Shown here: positions 17,443 through 27,439 of the stretch, piece by piece
Layout: each line of letters opens with the position of its first letter
Numbering within the stretch: position 1 is the first letter of the stretch
Assembly (NCBI RefSeq): GCF_037039395.1
Contig: NZ_CP146242.1
Span: 806,001 to 870,000, forward strand
Direction of reading: 5' to 3'
DNA: 64,000 nucleotides
Source of the DNA: Agrobacterium vitis
GTDB taxonomy: Bacteria; Pseudomonadota; Alphaproteobacteria; Rhizobiales; Rhizobiaceae
Translations under genes and position numbers: made by a program
Notes under the pieces: generated by a model
Databases searched by the model: none
What the model was told of the DNA's origin: nothing
Seen by the model: the letters and a program-made list of their open reading frames with translations, nothing else

Positions 17443-18123
17443 GTGCAGATCCATTTCGACCAAGCTGGCGCCAGTTTTGATGGCCATGTGGCGCTGGAGC
17501 CGCTGACCATCACCTTCGACGAACAGCGGATCGGGGTGATTGGCCTGAATGGATCGGGCAAGTCCACCTTTGCCCGGCTGGTCAATGGCCTCGTCAAGCC
17601 GAGCAGCGGCCATGTAACGCTGGACGGGCTGGATACGGTGAAAGATGCGAAGGCCGTGCAGGCGCGGACCGGCTTTATCTTCCAGAACCCGGCCAACCAG
17701 ATCATCCTGCCGCTGATCGGCGAAGATATTGCCATGGGGCCGAAATCCCGCGGCCTTAAAGGCAAGGCGCTGGACGAGGCCGTGGACAGCGTTGCCGCCC
17801 GGCTTGGCATATCGCATCTGCTGCGCCGTCGCCCGCATGAACTATCCGGTGGCGAACTGCAATTGGCAGCCCTGGCCGCCGTTCTGGTCAACCGGCCCGA
17901 TCTGGTGATTTTCGATGAACCGACCAACCAGCTCGATTTGAAAAACCGGGCGCTGGTGGCTGGCACCATCGAGGCGCTGGAGGAACAGGCGCTGGTGATC
18001 AGCCATGATCTCGATCTGATTGCCGGGTTTTCGCGGGTGCTGGTGTTTCACCGCGCCAAGCTTGCCTTCGATGGTTCGGCCAGCGACGCCATTGCCTACT
18101 ACCGCGAGATCGCCGCATGTTGA
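17443..18123 (+). CDS. bioM: Biotin ECF transporter ATPase
   Basis: A 226-residue ABC ATPase that powers biotin uptake with BioN and BioY at the inner membrane. Walker A is GLNGSGKST, the signature is LSGGELQ, Walker B is LVIFDEPTNQLD and the switch His is in VISHD. GTG is the start. It overlaps bioN by 7 bp, which indicates translational coupling. The order ATPase-BioN-BioY is the rhizobial bioMNY arrangement. Confidence 0.92.
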   Translation: MQIHFDQAGASFDGHVALEPLTITFDEQRIGVIGLNGSGKSTFARLVNGLVKPSSGHVTLDGLDTVKDAKAVQARTGFIFQNPANQIILPLIGEDIAMGPKSRGLKGKALDEAVDSVAARLGISHLLRRRPHELSGGELQLAALAAVLVNRPDLVIFDEPTNQLDLKNRALVAGTIEALEEQALVISHDLDLIAGFSRVLVFHRAKLAFDGSASDAIAYYREIAAC

Positions 18124-18737
18124 ACAGCCTGCATGTCGAGGGCAATAGCTGGCTGCACCGGATGCCGGTTGGGGCGAAACTGGCTATTCTGCTGGTGTTT
18201 GGCCTTGGCCTGGCGTTCAGCCTGTCCATGCCGCTCCAGGCCATAGCAGCCTGCGCCACCGGCGCGCTCTATTTCAGCCTCGGACTTGGCGCGCGGGCGG
18301 CCTTGCGGCGCATCCGCCCGATGCTGATCAGTATTGCCGTGCTTGGCCTGTTCAACATCTATGCGCTTGATCTCACCACCTCGGCAACGCTGACGCTCCG
18401 GCTGCTCGCCATCCTGTTTCTCGCCTCCGCCATTACCGCGACCACCTCGCTTGGCGCCTTCATGGAGACGCTTGACCGGTTGCTGGCCCCGCTCGACCGG
18501 CTGGGTCTGGTACGGTCCGCCGATATCAGCCTGGCGCTGGGACTGACCCTGCGCTTCGTGCCTGACATCGCGGACCGATATGAGGCGCTGAAGGCGGCGC
18601 ATCAGGCGCGTGGCATTCCTGTGAGACTGCACCGGATGCTGGGACCGCTGTTTATTCTGGCCTTGAAAGAGGCCGATTCCATCGCCGAGGCCATTGACGC
18701 CCGCGGCATTCGCCGTCACGAAAAGAGAAAAGATTGA
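18117..18737 (+). CDS. bioN: Biotin ECF transporter transmembrane subunit
   Basis: A 206-residue T-component with about five hydrophobic segments (LAILLVFGLGLAF, MLISIAVLGLFNIYAL, and others). The cytoplasmic coupling segment contains the A-R-G signature (HQARGIPV near residue 165, and DARGIRR at the end) that contacts the ATPase. It lies between bioM and bioY and overlaps bioM. Its identity rests as much on context as on sequence. Confidence 0.88.
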   Translation: MLNSLHVEGNSWLHRMPVGAKLAILLVFGLGLAFSLSMPLQAIAACATGALYFSLGLGARAALRRIRPMLISIAVLGLFNIYALDLTTSATLTLRLLAILFLASAITATTSLGAFMETLDRLLAPLDRLGLVRSADISLALGLTLRFVPDIADRYEALKAAHQARGIPVRLHRMLGPLFILALKEADSIAEAIDARGIRRHEKRKD

Positions 18738-18750
18738 TGAGGAGATCACC

Positions 18751-19314
18751 ATGACCACGCGAGACCTGGTTCTGATCGCGCTGTTTGCCGCTATCGTCGT
18801 TGTCCTCGGGCTTATTCCGCCCGTGCCTCTCGGCTTCATTCCGGTACCGATCACCGCCCAATCGATGGGCGTGATGCTGGCTGGCTGCATCCTCGGCGCC
18901 AAGCGCGGGGCCTTGGCCTATGCACTGTTCGTGCTGCTGGTCGCCATGGGTCTGCCGGTGCTGTCGGGCGGCCACGGCGGCCTGAACGCGCTGTTTGGGG
19001 CCACCGGCGGCTATATTTTCGGCTGGATTCTCGGTGCTTTCGTCACCGGCCTTGCTGCTGAACGTTTTGCCCGCGCCTCGTCCACGGCCAGCGGCCAGAC
19101 AATCGGCTTCTTTGCCGCCAGCATTCTCGGCGGTATCGGCGTAGTCTATGCCTGCGGCATGCCCTGGTGGAGCTTTGTGGCTGGCACCCCGATCGACAAG
19201 GTGCTGATCGGCTCACTGGCCTTCCTGCCCGGCGACCTGATCAAGGCCGCCATCGCAGCGCTCGCCGCCCGCGCCGTGATGGTCGGCTATCCGCTGCTGC
19301 CGAAGCGGGCGTAA
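18751..19314 (+). CDS. bioY: Biotin-binding S-component
   Basis: A 187-residue substrate-capture subunit with six predicted helices. Recognisable BioY blocks are PVPLGFIPVPITAQSMGVMLAG, GAKRGALAYALFVLLVAMGLPV, GATGGYIFGWILGAF and FLPGDLIKAAIAA. ATG 18751 has GAGGAG seven bases upstream. The frame runs back into bioN, but that start is not supported. BioY can bind biotin alone, with BioMN adding energised uptake. Confidence 0.93.
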   Translation: MTTRDLVLIALFAAIVVVLGLIPPVPLGFIPVPITAQSMGVMLAGCILGAKRGALAYALFVLLVAMGLPVLSGGHGGLNALFGATGGYIFGWILGAFVTGLAAERFARASSTASGQTIGFFAASILGGIGVVYACGMPWWSFVAGTPIDKVLIGSLAFLPGDLIKAAIAALAARAVMVGYPLLPKRA

Positions 19315-19370
19315 ATTTCTGTCATCTTTCCCGACTATAGCATCCGCAAAGCAAAACGGCGGTTCCGGTT

Positions 19371-20267
19371 ATGGATGACAGGCTGATAATTTCAGTGGAA
19401 TTGGTGCAGCGTTTGATCGCTGACCAATTCCCGCAATTTTCATTGCTGGCCATCCAGCCGATCATACCAGGCGGCTGGAACAATCGCAGTTTCCGCCTTG
19501 GCTCCGAGATGATCATTCGCATGCCGAGCGCGCAGCGCTATGAACAGCAAGTGGAAAAGGAGCAACGCTTCTTGCCAATGCTGGCGCCGCATCTGCCGCT
19601 TCCCATTACCGAACCAGTCGCAATGGGCTGTGCGGATCATTCCTACCCTTTCTCCTGGGGCATCTATCGATGGATTGACGGCGAAACGCCTTTGCCGACA
19701 TGGATCGCAAACAGCGAGCAATTTGCGGTCGATCTCGGTGAATTTCTAAGAACACTTCATGGTCTTGACGGAGCCAACGGCCCGCTGGCCGGACCTCATA
19801 ATTTCTATCGCGGCGGATCCCTCACAACCTATGAGGAAGAAACCCGCACGGCCATAGCCAAGCTCGGCACCGGCATCGATACGTCCCGCGCGACCGCGCT
19901 ATGGGACCGGGCGCTTGCCAGCCGTTGGCTAAAACCGCCGGTCTGGCTGCACGGCGATATCGCTCCTGGAAACCTGTTGATCAAACACGACCGGCTCTCC
20001 GCAGTTATCGATTTCGGCTCCTGCGGCACCGGTGATCCGGCCTGCGATCTTGCCATCGCCTGGACCTCGATGAATTCCGTCACTGCCAGGGTCTTTCGTG
20101 CAACCCTTGACCATGATGAGGCGACATGGGACCGAGCCTGTGGCTGGGCCTTATGGAAAACACTGATTACCTTGCAAAAACAAATAGAAACGCGTGAGGC
20201 GGCAGTAACGGAAACCCAAGCTATGCTTGACCGCATCCTTGGGCCAGGTTTTCACGGCAACCACTGA
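19371..20267 (+). CDS. Aminoglycoside-phosphotransferase-fold kinase
   Basis: A 298-residue APH/choline-kinase-fold protein. WLHGDIAPGNLLIKHDRLSA is the catalytic loop (Asp base and Asn), and VIDFGSCGTGDPACDLA is the DFG-like metal site. GGWNNRSFRL is the nucleotide loop. Chromosomal relatives usually phosphorylate small metabolites, and antibiotic resistance should not be assumed. The last 16 bp overlap the convergent thioesterase gene. Confidence 0.82.
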   Translation: MDDRLIISVELVQRLIADQFPQFSLLAIQPIIPGGWNNRSFRLGSEMIIRMPSAQRYEQQVEKEQRFLPMLAPHLPLPITEPVAMGCADHSYPFSWGIYRWIDGETPLPTWIANSEQFAVDLGEFLRTLHGLDGANGPLAGPHNFYRGGSLTTYEEETRTAIAKLGTGIDTSRATALWDRALASRWLKPPVWLHGDIAPGNLLIKHDRLSAVIDFGSCGTGDPACDLAIAWTSMNSVTARVFRATLDHDEATWDRACGWALWKTLITLQKQIETREAAVTETQAMLDRILGPGFHGNH

Positions 20268-20653
20268 TACAGCCAATCCCTCAGCGCTTCCGATAGTGCG
20301 ACCGGTTCGGCACTGTCTTTGTTCACAGCCGTCCAGGTGATCTCGACATCGGCGGCGCGGGTTTTGCCGCTTTCGACGGCAATGGCGAAGCCGACGGATT
20401 TGCCGCCGATCTTGTCCACCTGCACAGTGAAACGCAGCGCATCGCCCGGTCCCAGCATCTCAAAGAGCCGCGCCTCGAATTTGGTGGCGCGAAACTCCGG
20501 CTCCTGATCTTCTGTAGGCCGAGCCTGCCAGAAGCGGTGGAGCGCTTCTTCGCACAGCGCCAGCAGCGCGCTGTTGTTCAGCCCTCCGCTCAAGCCGACA
20601 TCGCGCAGGCCGATGATCGTTTCGGTCACGTCCAGCCGTTCTCTTTTCGCCAT
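20252..20653 (-). CDS. Hotdog-fold acyl-CoA thioesterase family protein
   Basis: A 133-residue single hotdog domain similar to 4-hydroxybenzoyl-CoA/YbgC-type thioesterases. Visible features are RDVGLSGGLNNSALLALCEEALHRF (active-site helix), ATKFEARLFEMLGPGDALRF and the strand region VGFAIAVESG. The usual catalytic Asp near the N-terminus may be the D of RDVG. It hydrolyses an acyl-CoA of unknown chain. Divergent from the deacetylase-like gene and convergent with the kinase. Confidence 0.75.
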   Translation of the reverse strand: MAKRERLDVTETIIGLRDVGLSGGLNNSALLALCEEALHRFWQARPTEDQEPEFRATKFEARLFEMLGPGDALRFTVQVDKIGGKSVGFAIAVESGKTRAADVEITWTAVNKDSAEPVALSEALRDWLYQWLP

Positions 20654-20736
20654 TGCCCTTGCCCTCCATGCCGTGATCGCTCATGTAATGGAAAAGAGAT
20701 TGGTCGCGCAAGTTTGGTGCGACAGGAGGATGCGTC

Positions 20737-21672
20737 ATGACAACCCGGCTCTATGAAAACCCGATCTTTCTGGAACACAACACGCCGGAGGGCCACCCTG
20801 AACGGGCTGATCGGCTGCGCTCGCTGAATATCGCCCTGGAGCATCCGAATTTTTCCGCCCTGGAGCGCCATCAGGCCCCGCAAGCCAATGAGGATGCTGT
20901 CATGCTGGCCCATCCTGAGGAGCATTTCATCGCCGTCATGCGGCAGGTGCCGGAGGAAGAGGACCGGATCAACCAGCTGGAAGCCGATACCTATGCCTCG
21001 CAGAAAAGTCTGCAATGCGCCCTGACCGCCATCGGCGGGGCGATGGCCGCCGTGGATGATGTGATGACCGGCGCCGCCGACAATGTGTTCGTGGCGGGCC
21101 GTCCGCCCGGCCATCATGCGGAAAAAACCAAGGCGATGGGCTTTTGCCTGTTCAACACGGTGGCGATTGCCGCCCGCCATGCCCAGCAGGTCTATGGTGT
21201 CGAGCGGGTCGCCATCGTCGATTGGGATGTGCATCACGGCAATGGCACACAGGATATTTTCTGGGATGATCCATCCGTGCTGTTCTGTTCCACCCACCAG
21301 ATGCCGCTTTATCCCTGGACGGGAAAAAAGGATGAGGTTGGGCCGCACAACACCATCGTCAACGCGCCGCTGTCGGCCAATAGTGGCTCGGACCATTTCC
21401 GCGAGGCGTTCAAATCACGGGTGCTGACGGCACTCAACGATTTTTCCCCGGATCTCATCCTGATTTCCGCCGGGTTTGATGCCCATCACCGCGACCCGCT
21501 GGCGCAGATCAATCTGGTTGGCGAGGACTTCGACTGGGCAACCGGACGGCTGATGGAAGTGGCCGACCGCTTTGCCAAAAACCGGGTCGTCAGCCTGCTG
21601 GAAGGCGGCTATGATCTGGAAGGCTTGGCCGAATCGGCTGGCATGCATATTTCGAGATTGATGAAGGGTTGA
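20737..21672 (+). CDS. Histone-deacetylase-superfamily (acetylpolyamine amidohydrolase-like) protein
   Basis: A 311-residue zinc amidohydrolase of the arginase/deacetylase fold. The catalytic landmarks are RPPGHHAEK (His-His), [12 protein letters not shown] (zinc Asp and His) and [12 protein letters not shown] (zinc Asp), followed by [13 protein letters not shown]. Bacterial members deacetylate small acetylated amines or proteins; this one cannot be assigned a substrate. The stop lies two bases before the xseB ATG, so the two are co-translated. Confidence 0.87.
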   Translation: MTTRLYENPIFLEHNTPEGHPERADRLRSLNIALEHPNFSALERHQAPQANEDAVMLAHPEEHFIAVMRQVPEEEDRINQLEADTYASQKSLQCALTAIGGAMAAVDDVMTGAADNVFVAGRPPGHHAEKTKAMGFCLFNTVAIAARHAQQVYGVERVAIVDWDVHHGNGTQDIFWDDPSVLFCSTHQMPLYPWTGKKDEVGPHNTIVNAPLSANSGSDHFREAFKSRVLTALNDFSPDLILISAGFDAHHRDPLAQINLVGEDFDWATGRLMEVADRFAKNRVVSLLEGGYDLEGLAESAGMHISRLMKG

Positions 21673-21674
21673 GT

Positions 21675-21926
21675 ATGACCGACGTTGCCGCCACCGATAT
21701 TGCCGCTTATTCCTTCGAGAAAGCCGTGGCCGAGCTGGAAAGCATCGTGGCGCGGCTGGAGCGCGGTGATGTGGCGCTCGACGAATCCATCTCGATTTAC
21801 GAGCGCGGCGAGTTGCTGAAGAAACATTGCGAGGCATTGCTGTCGGCGGCTGAAAACCGCATCGAGAAAATCCGGCTGGACCGGGCCGGCAAGCCTGTTG
21901 GTGCCGAGCCGCTGGACAAGGAATAG
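21675..21926 (+). CDS. xseB: Exodeoxyribonuclease VII small subunit
   Basis: An 83-residue protein with the typical XseB core: [39 protein letters not shown], then NRIEKI. It binds XseA to form the single-strand exonuclease used in repair. The ATG at 21675 is two bases after the upstream stop. xseB directly before dxs is a conserved order in many bacteria. Confidence 0.92.
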   Translation: MTDVAATDIAAYSFEKAVAELESIVARLERGDVALDESISIYERGELLKKHCEALLSAAENRIEKIRLDRAGKPVGAEPLDKE

Positions 21927-22217
21927 GCCTGATCCTGGCAGGCTCACCGCAAGGAAGATGCGTTTCTCCCTTTGCCGAAGGACATTTAAGTCCTATATGC
22001 ATCAATAGCGCAGTTTTGCTGGATCTGCCCAATCATGACCTTGACCTCCTGTTTGACAGTGGCGCTCAGCGCCTGGGAAACGAACGGGGGTTGCGGGAAA
22101 TGACATTGAATACTGTATGATTTCCCCCATTCATGGACCATTCAGGCCGTGCAGTGCATTCGGGAGGAAACTTGTGCAGCCGATAGACCGAGTGATGAGA
22201 AAAAGAGGCTGGAGCCT

Positions 22218-24137
22218 GTGACATCGAAGCCAAACACGCCGTTGCTGGATCAGGTCGTGTTTCCGTCCGACCTTCGCAAGATCGAAGACAAGGACATGCC
22301 GCAAGTGGCGCGTGAACTGCGCGACGAGATGATCGATGCCGTGTCGGTGACCGGTGGACATCTGGGCGCCGGGCTTGGCGTGGTGGAACTGACGCTCGCC
22401 ATCCACAAGGTTTTCAACACCCCGGAAGACCGGCTGATCTTCGATGTCGGACATCAATGCTATCCGCACAAGATCCTGACCGGGCGTCGGGCGCGCATCC
22501 GCACGCTGCGCCAGGAACATGGACTTTCCGGCTTCACCAAGCGCAATGAGAGCGAATACGATCCGTTTGGCGCCGCGCATTCCTCCACCTCTATTTCGGC
22601 AGGCCTCGGCATGGCTGTGGCCGCCGAGCTTGGCCAGACCGACCGCAAGGTCATCGCTGTGATCGGCGACGGCGCCATGTCGGCGGGCATGGCCTTTGAG
22701 GCGCTGAACAATGCCGGTGCGCTGGACGCGCGGCTGATCGTCATTCTCAATGATAACGACATGTCGATTGCGCCACCAACAGGCGCGATGAGCGCCTATC
22801 TGGCGCGGCTTGCCTCCGGGCGTACCTATATGGGCATGCGCGAGATCGGCAAGAAACTCACCGCCTATCTCGGCAAGAATATCGACCGGGCCATTACCCG
22901 CGCCGTTGAACATGCACGCGGCTATGTGACCGGCGGCACGATGTTTGAGGAAATGGGCTTTTACCATATCGGCCCGATCGACGGCCATTCCTTCGATCAC
23001 CTTCTGCCGGTGCTGCGCAATGTGCGCGACAACGCCAAGGGGCCGGTGCTGATCCATGTGGTGACGCAGAAGGGCAAGGGCTATGCGCCTGCCGAGGCCG
23101 CTGCCGACAAATATCACGGCGTCAACACGTTCGACGTGATCACCGGCACCCAGGCCAAGGCCAAGCCGAATGCGCCGAGCTATACCGCCGTGTTTGCCGA
23201 CGCGCTGGTGGAAGAGGCCCGCCATGACGAGAAGATCGTCGGCATTACCGCCGCCATGCCATCCGGCACCGGGCTGGACAAGCTGAAAACCCTGTTCCCG
23301 GAACGGACCTTCGATGTCGGCATTGCCGAACAGCATGCCGTGACCTTTGCCGCTGGCCTTGCTGCCGAAGGCTATAAGCCATTCTGCGCGCTCTATTCGA
23401 CCTTCCTGCAACGCGGCTACGATCAGGTCGTGCATGACGTTGCCATCCAGGGTCTACCGGTACGTTTTCCCATCGACCGCGCCGGTTTCGTCGGTGCCGA
23501 TGGTCCGACCCATGCCGGATCGTTCGATACCGGTTTTCTGGCCAGCCTGCCCGGTTTCGTGGTGATGGCGGCAGCGGATGAAGCAGAGCTGAAGCACATG
23601 GTGCGCACCGCCGCCGCTTATGATGAGGGTCCGATTTCCTTCCGCTATCCACGCGGCGAAGGCGTTGGCATTCAGATGCCGGAGCGTGGCGAGATTTTGC
23701 AAATCGGCAAGGGCCGGATCATCAAGGAAGGCTCGAAAGTGGCGCTGCTGTCCTTCGGGACGCGGCTGGCTGAATGTCTTGTCGCAGCCGAAGATCTCGA
23801 TGCCGCTGGCCTGCCGACGACTGTGGCCGATGCCCGTTTTGCCAAACCGCTCGATCTCGACCTGATCCGCCAGCTTGCCCGCCATCATGCCGTGCTGATC
23901 ACGGTCGAGGAAGGTGCGGTCGGCGGTTTCGGATCTCAGGTTCTGCATATGCTGGCCAATGAGGGCCTGCTTGACCACGGCCTCAAAGTTCGCAGCCTGG
24001 TTCTGCCCGATCTGTGGATGGATCAGGCCAAGCCTGAGGTCATGTATGAAAAGGCAGGCCTCGACGCAAAGGGCATTGTTTCAACGGTGTTCACGGCCCT
24101 GTCGCGTGATGCCCTGGCCCAGGATAGCCTGGCTTAA
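22218..24137 (+). CDS. dxs: 1-deoxy-D-xylulose-5-phosphate synthase
   Basis: First enzyme of the non-mevalonate isoprenoid pathway. It condenses pyruvate and glyceraldehyde 3-phosphate using thiamine diphosphate. The 639-residue protein has the ThDP/magnesium motif [16 protein letters not shown], the preceding [13 protein letters not shown], the catalytic-Glu segment [17 protein letters not shown] and the C-terminal transketolase domain. GTG 22218 has AAGAGG nine bases upstream and gives the usual family length. The frame extends to 22149 without support. A strong terminator follows after a cluster of repeats. Confidence 0.96.
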   Translation: MTSKPNTPLLDQVVFPSDLRKIEDKDMPQVARELRDEMIDAVSVTGGHLGAGLGVVELTLAIHKVFNTPEDRLIFDVGHQCYPHKILTGRRARIRTLRQEHGLSGFTKRNESEYDPFGAAHSSTSISAGLGMAVAAELGQTDRKVIAVIGDGAMSAGMAFEALNNAGALDARLIVILNDNDMSIAPPTGAMSAYLARLASGRTYMGMREIGKKLTAYLGKNIDRAITRAVEHARGYVTGGTMFEEMGFYHIGPIDGHSFDHLLPVLRNVRDNAKGPVLIHVVTQKGKGYAPAEAAADKYHGVNTFDVITGTQAKAKPNAPSYTAVFADALVEEARHDEKIVGITAAMPSGTGLDKLKTLFPERTFDVGIAEQHAVTFAAGLAAEGYKPFCALYSTFLQRGYDQVVHDVAIQGLPVRFPIDRAGFVGADGPTHAGSFDTGFLASLPGFVVMAAADEAELKHMVRTAAAYDEGPISFRYPRGEGVGIQMPERGEILQIGKGRIIKEGSKVALLSFGTRLAECLVAAEDLDAAGLPTTVADARFAKPLDLDLIRQLARHHAVLITVEEGAVGGFGSQVLHMLANEGLLDHGLKVRSLVLPDLWMDQAKPEVMYEKAGLDAKGIVSTVFTALSRDALAQDSLA

Positions 24138-24140
24138 AGA

Positions 24141-24345
24141 TAGAGCATCGGACCGAAAAGTGGGAACCGGTTTTCGGATAATCCGATGTGCAAACAAAAA
24201 CCTAGAGTCTGTCAGGTTCAGATTGAACCAGACAGACTCTAGGCTTTCTTGTTTTCGTTTGTCTTTTCGGGAAAACCGGGTTCCACTTTTCCCTGACAAA
24301 CTCTAGAGCATCGTGCTGATTCCAATTTTCTGCACGATGCTCTAG
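24141..24345. repeat. Composite of three interspersed palindromic repeats
   Basis: Between dxs and the terminator lie, in order: a RIME-like element (24141-24188, GACCGAAAAGTGGGAACCGG); a nearly perfect inverted repeat at 24201-24243 whose 20-bp arms begin CCTAGAGTCTGTC and enclose three bases; another RIME-type half (about 24262-24292, GGGAAAACCGGGTTCCAC); and an exact 13-bp inverted repeat TAGAGCATCGTGC at 24304-24316 and 24332-24344. The elements look stacked or nested inside each other. Confidence 0.7.
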
Positions 24346-24392
24346 CATCGGCGGCCCTTTAGCGGACGATAATCCGGACAGCCTTAAACACC

Positions 24393-24426
24393 AAAACGCC
24401 GCTGGCCAGAAAGCCAGCGGCGTTTT
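24393..24426. terminator. Bidirectional rho-independent terminator (dxs / chemoreceptor)
   Basis: Exact 14-bp arms AAAACGCCGCTGGC (24393-24406) and GCCAGCGGCGTTTT (24413-24426) surround a six-base loop. T runs lie on the forward strand and A runs on the left, so it can stop both convergent transcripts. Confidence 0.9.
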
Positions 24427-24461
24427 TTTGCATACACCACCAAGTATGGTGGATATTTCGA

Positions 24462-26402
24462 TCAGAATTCCGACCATTCCTGTTTCACGGCGGCGGACGA
24501 TGCACCTCCGCCGAAGGCCTTGCCGATCTTGGAGGCAAGAGCACGGGCGGGAGAAGCAACCGGACGCTGCGATGGGCTGGCAACTGCCGGATGTCCGGCA
24601 AATGACCTCCGACCCGCAAGCTGGAACTGGCTGACAAGCGTCTTCAGACGGTTGGCTTCGGTGGCAAGAGCGGCAGCGGCGGCGGTCGATTGCTCGACCA
24701 TGGCGGCATTCTGCTGCGTCGTCTGGTCCATCTGGTTGACCGCCGAATTGACTTCGGCAAGACCGGTGGACTGTTCCCTTGCCGATGTGGCGATTGCCTC
24801 CATCAACTGGTTGATCTAAACCACGTGATCACCGATCGACTTCAGGGCAACACCGGTTTCACGCACCAGCTTGACGCCGCTATCGACTTCCGCAGAGGAG
24901 TTCTGGATCAGGCCTTTGATTTCCTTGGCAGCCTGGGCAGACCGTTGCGCCAGCTCACGCACTTCCTGGGCAACCACCGCAAAACCCTTACCGGCTTCAC
25001 CGGCACGCGCTGCTTCGACACCGGCATTGAGCGCCAGAAGGTTGGTCTGGAAGGCAATTTCATCGATCACGCCGATGATGTTGGAAATCTGCTGCGAGCT
25101 TTCCTCGATCCGCTTCATGGCGTTTTCGGCCTGATTGACGACTTCTGACGAGCGCACTGCGTTCTGGTTGGCGGTAATCGCCACAGAGCGGGCTTCTTCT
25201 GTGCGCTGCGAGGAATTGGTCACATTGACGGTGATCTGGTCGAGCGCCGCCGCTGTTTCTTCCAGGGCTGCGGCCTGCTGCTCGGTCCGCTTGGACAGAT
25301 CGTTGGTGCCATCGGCAATTTCGCGGGTGCCGTTTTCCATGCCTTCGACGGTCTGGAGGACGGAGCCGAGCGTCGTTCCAAGCTGCTCAAGCGAAGCATT
25401 GAAATCCTGGCGCAGCGATTCATATTCAGCTGCGAAAGCATCGTTGAGCTTGAAGGATACGTCGCCCTGCGCCAGACGCTTCAGGCCTTCGCCAAGGGTT
25501 TGCGTTGCAAATCGCAGATTGGCCGCTTCCTGCTCCGCGCGCTGTTGATGGGCAGCCTGGGTCTGTGCCGTTTGCTGGCGGTTGACCGTTGCCTGCTCTT
25601 CCAGTTCGCGATTGGCAATGGCGTTCTTGCGGAACACTTCAACCGCATCGGCCATATGACCGACTTCGTCGCGGCGGCCAATGCCGGGGATGTCAATTGC
25701 CGTCTCGCCGGTCGCCAGTGCACGCATCGAAGCCGTGATCCGGGTCAGCGGTGCAATCATGCCCTTGTTGAGGAGCAGAAGTGAGAGACCGATCAACACG
25801 ACAAGCGTTGCGCTGCCCAGCAGGATATTGCGGCGGGCATCATAGGCGGCTTCCTCGGCAGCTTTCTGGCGCACGCTGAGAAGCGCGCTTTCCTCATCGG
25901 CAATCTCCTTGGCCTTGGCGCGAATGCCATCCATATAGGTCTTGCCCGCACCGGAAATTTCCAGCTGGCGGCCCTGCTCCCGGGTGGCCGGGTCCTTCAT
26001 CAGGGAAAGCTCCTTTGACACGACCTTGGTCTGCCATTCCTGAACGAACGCATCGAGATCGGCGAGACGCTTCTGCTGGACCGGATTATCGGATGTCAGG
26101 CCGCGAACCTCCGCATAGGCCTCGGCGTAGCTCTTCAAGCCAGCCTTTTGCGGCTCAAGGAATTTTTCATCCGCTTCCGACAGAAGGTAAGCCCGAATAC
26201 CAGTTTCCTGATTGACCATGGACGCAACGATGGCATCCATCTTCTGCAACACCACGTAGGTATGCACGGTCCAGCCGGACGACCGCTCCTGGTTAGAGAG
26301 AGAACCCCAGCTCACAACGTTTACGACAAGGCTAACCGCCAGCAATATCGCAAAGGTCAATCCGATTTTTGCGACGATGCGTATGTTATCAAGTATTGTC
26401 AT
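24462..26402 (-). pseudogene. Methyl-accepting chemotaxis protein interrupted by an in-frame TAG
   Basis: A chemoreceptor with an N-terminal membrane helix, a CHASE3-like periplasmic domain ([12 protein letters not shown]), a second helix ([12 protein letters not shown]), HAMP ([16 protein letters not shown]) and a signalling hairpin with the conserved tip ([20 protein letters not shown]). The stop TAG at 24816-24818 falls inside the returning helix, after [12 protein letters not shown]. The same frame then continues uninterrupted for about 117 codons (INQLMEAIATSAREQS) to a natural end EWSEF. The product would be 528 of about 646 residues. EWSEF fits the xWxxF pentapeptide used to dock CheR/CheB, and it would be lost. 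Confidence 0.85.
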
Positions 26403-27439
26403 TTCTCTGCTCTGAATAATGTGAACTCCCAAGAACAGATTCTACCAGGAGGTCAGCCGCTACTATTACGAAATACAACCAATGGACGCAGATCTCTTAT
26501 TCACGATAGCGAATATACAATATGAGCCGAGACACGACATTTTAGTTGTGCTTCTATTCGATGGTTGCATCTATATTATATTCACATTAAAAATATCATA
26601 ATAAATTAGAAATATTCGTCCTTTTTTGGGTTTATATTTTAAAATTTATTATAATTTCTTGGAATTGATCCAATAACTAAAATTATCATTTTATCTATAT
26701 TTAAAAAATTCCCCTTAATGCGGAATATGATAAACTATATTTAAGATTATATTCATAAATATTGCCACAAACAACAAATTTACATAATACTTATATTAAT
26801 AAAACCATTTTGTTTATTTCAATACTCCAAATAAAATTTTATAAAATCAGAAAATAAAAAAATCTATATGTTAAAATTGAATTTATATTTTTCATTAGCG
26901 CGCCAATACACTCAAAGGCGCGAAAAAAGATTCGCACGCGATGAATATTCCCGTAAAAATCAATGGGAAATCCTTGGGTATTTTCAGATGTTCGCGGATC
27001 AATATTTTCAAGATTATCAATTTTTGGAAACTACATAAAATCATACTGCTCAATTTCTTTGATCAAAGTTATTTTGTAAAATTATAAGGCAAACAGACAA
27101 GGGAATGACGAACTCTCGATAAACGATGCCATGGAGATGATGCAGCTCGCCTCCACCTCTCCCCAATCGGCACCTCTACCCAATCAGCAGATCGGTGATG
27201 AGCCGCGGATCAACGGCCACAGCGCATTGCTTGTGCAGGTAATCAGAATGCCAGGCGGGTGAACATGCGCATGCATCTCAACCTTAAAAACACCAATAGA
27301 TTTCAAATATTCAAAATGCATAAATAGAGTGTGTCTTTACACGAAAATGCCAACCGCCATTGTTCATGGCAGTTGGCATTCATCACGATAACAGTGCCCT
27401 ACAGCCGACAGGATGCAAGGGCGCTATGATGACCAGGTA
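26403..27439. other. AT-rich gene-poor kilobase between two chemoreceptor genes
   Basis: From about 26500 to 27110 the sequence is dominated by A and T, in sharp contrast to the GC-rich genes on either side, and no open frame of gene size exists. It must hold the promoter of the interrupted receptor. From 27120 composition returns to normal, and a 43-codon frame (27131-27262) without a ribosome site reads LASTSPQSAPLPNQQ; it may be a remnant. A hairpin of TGCCAACCGCCATTG / CATGGCAGTTGGCA type at about 27347-27380 probably ends the transcript of the second receptor. Confidence 0.6.

Noticed and set aside
22131..23435. Long open frame antisense to dxs
   Set aside because: Shadow of a highly biased GC-rich gene; the sense strand encodes a complete enzyme.
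27131..27262. 43-codon frame after the AT-rich island
   Set aside because: No ribosome site and no recognisable family. It may be a remnant, but evidence is too thin for a gene call.
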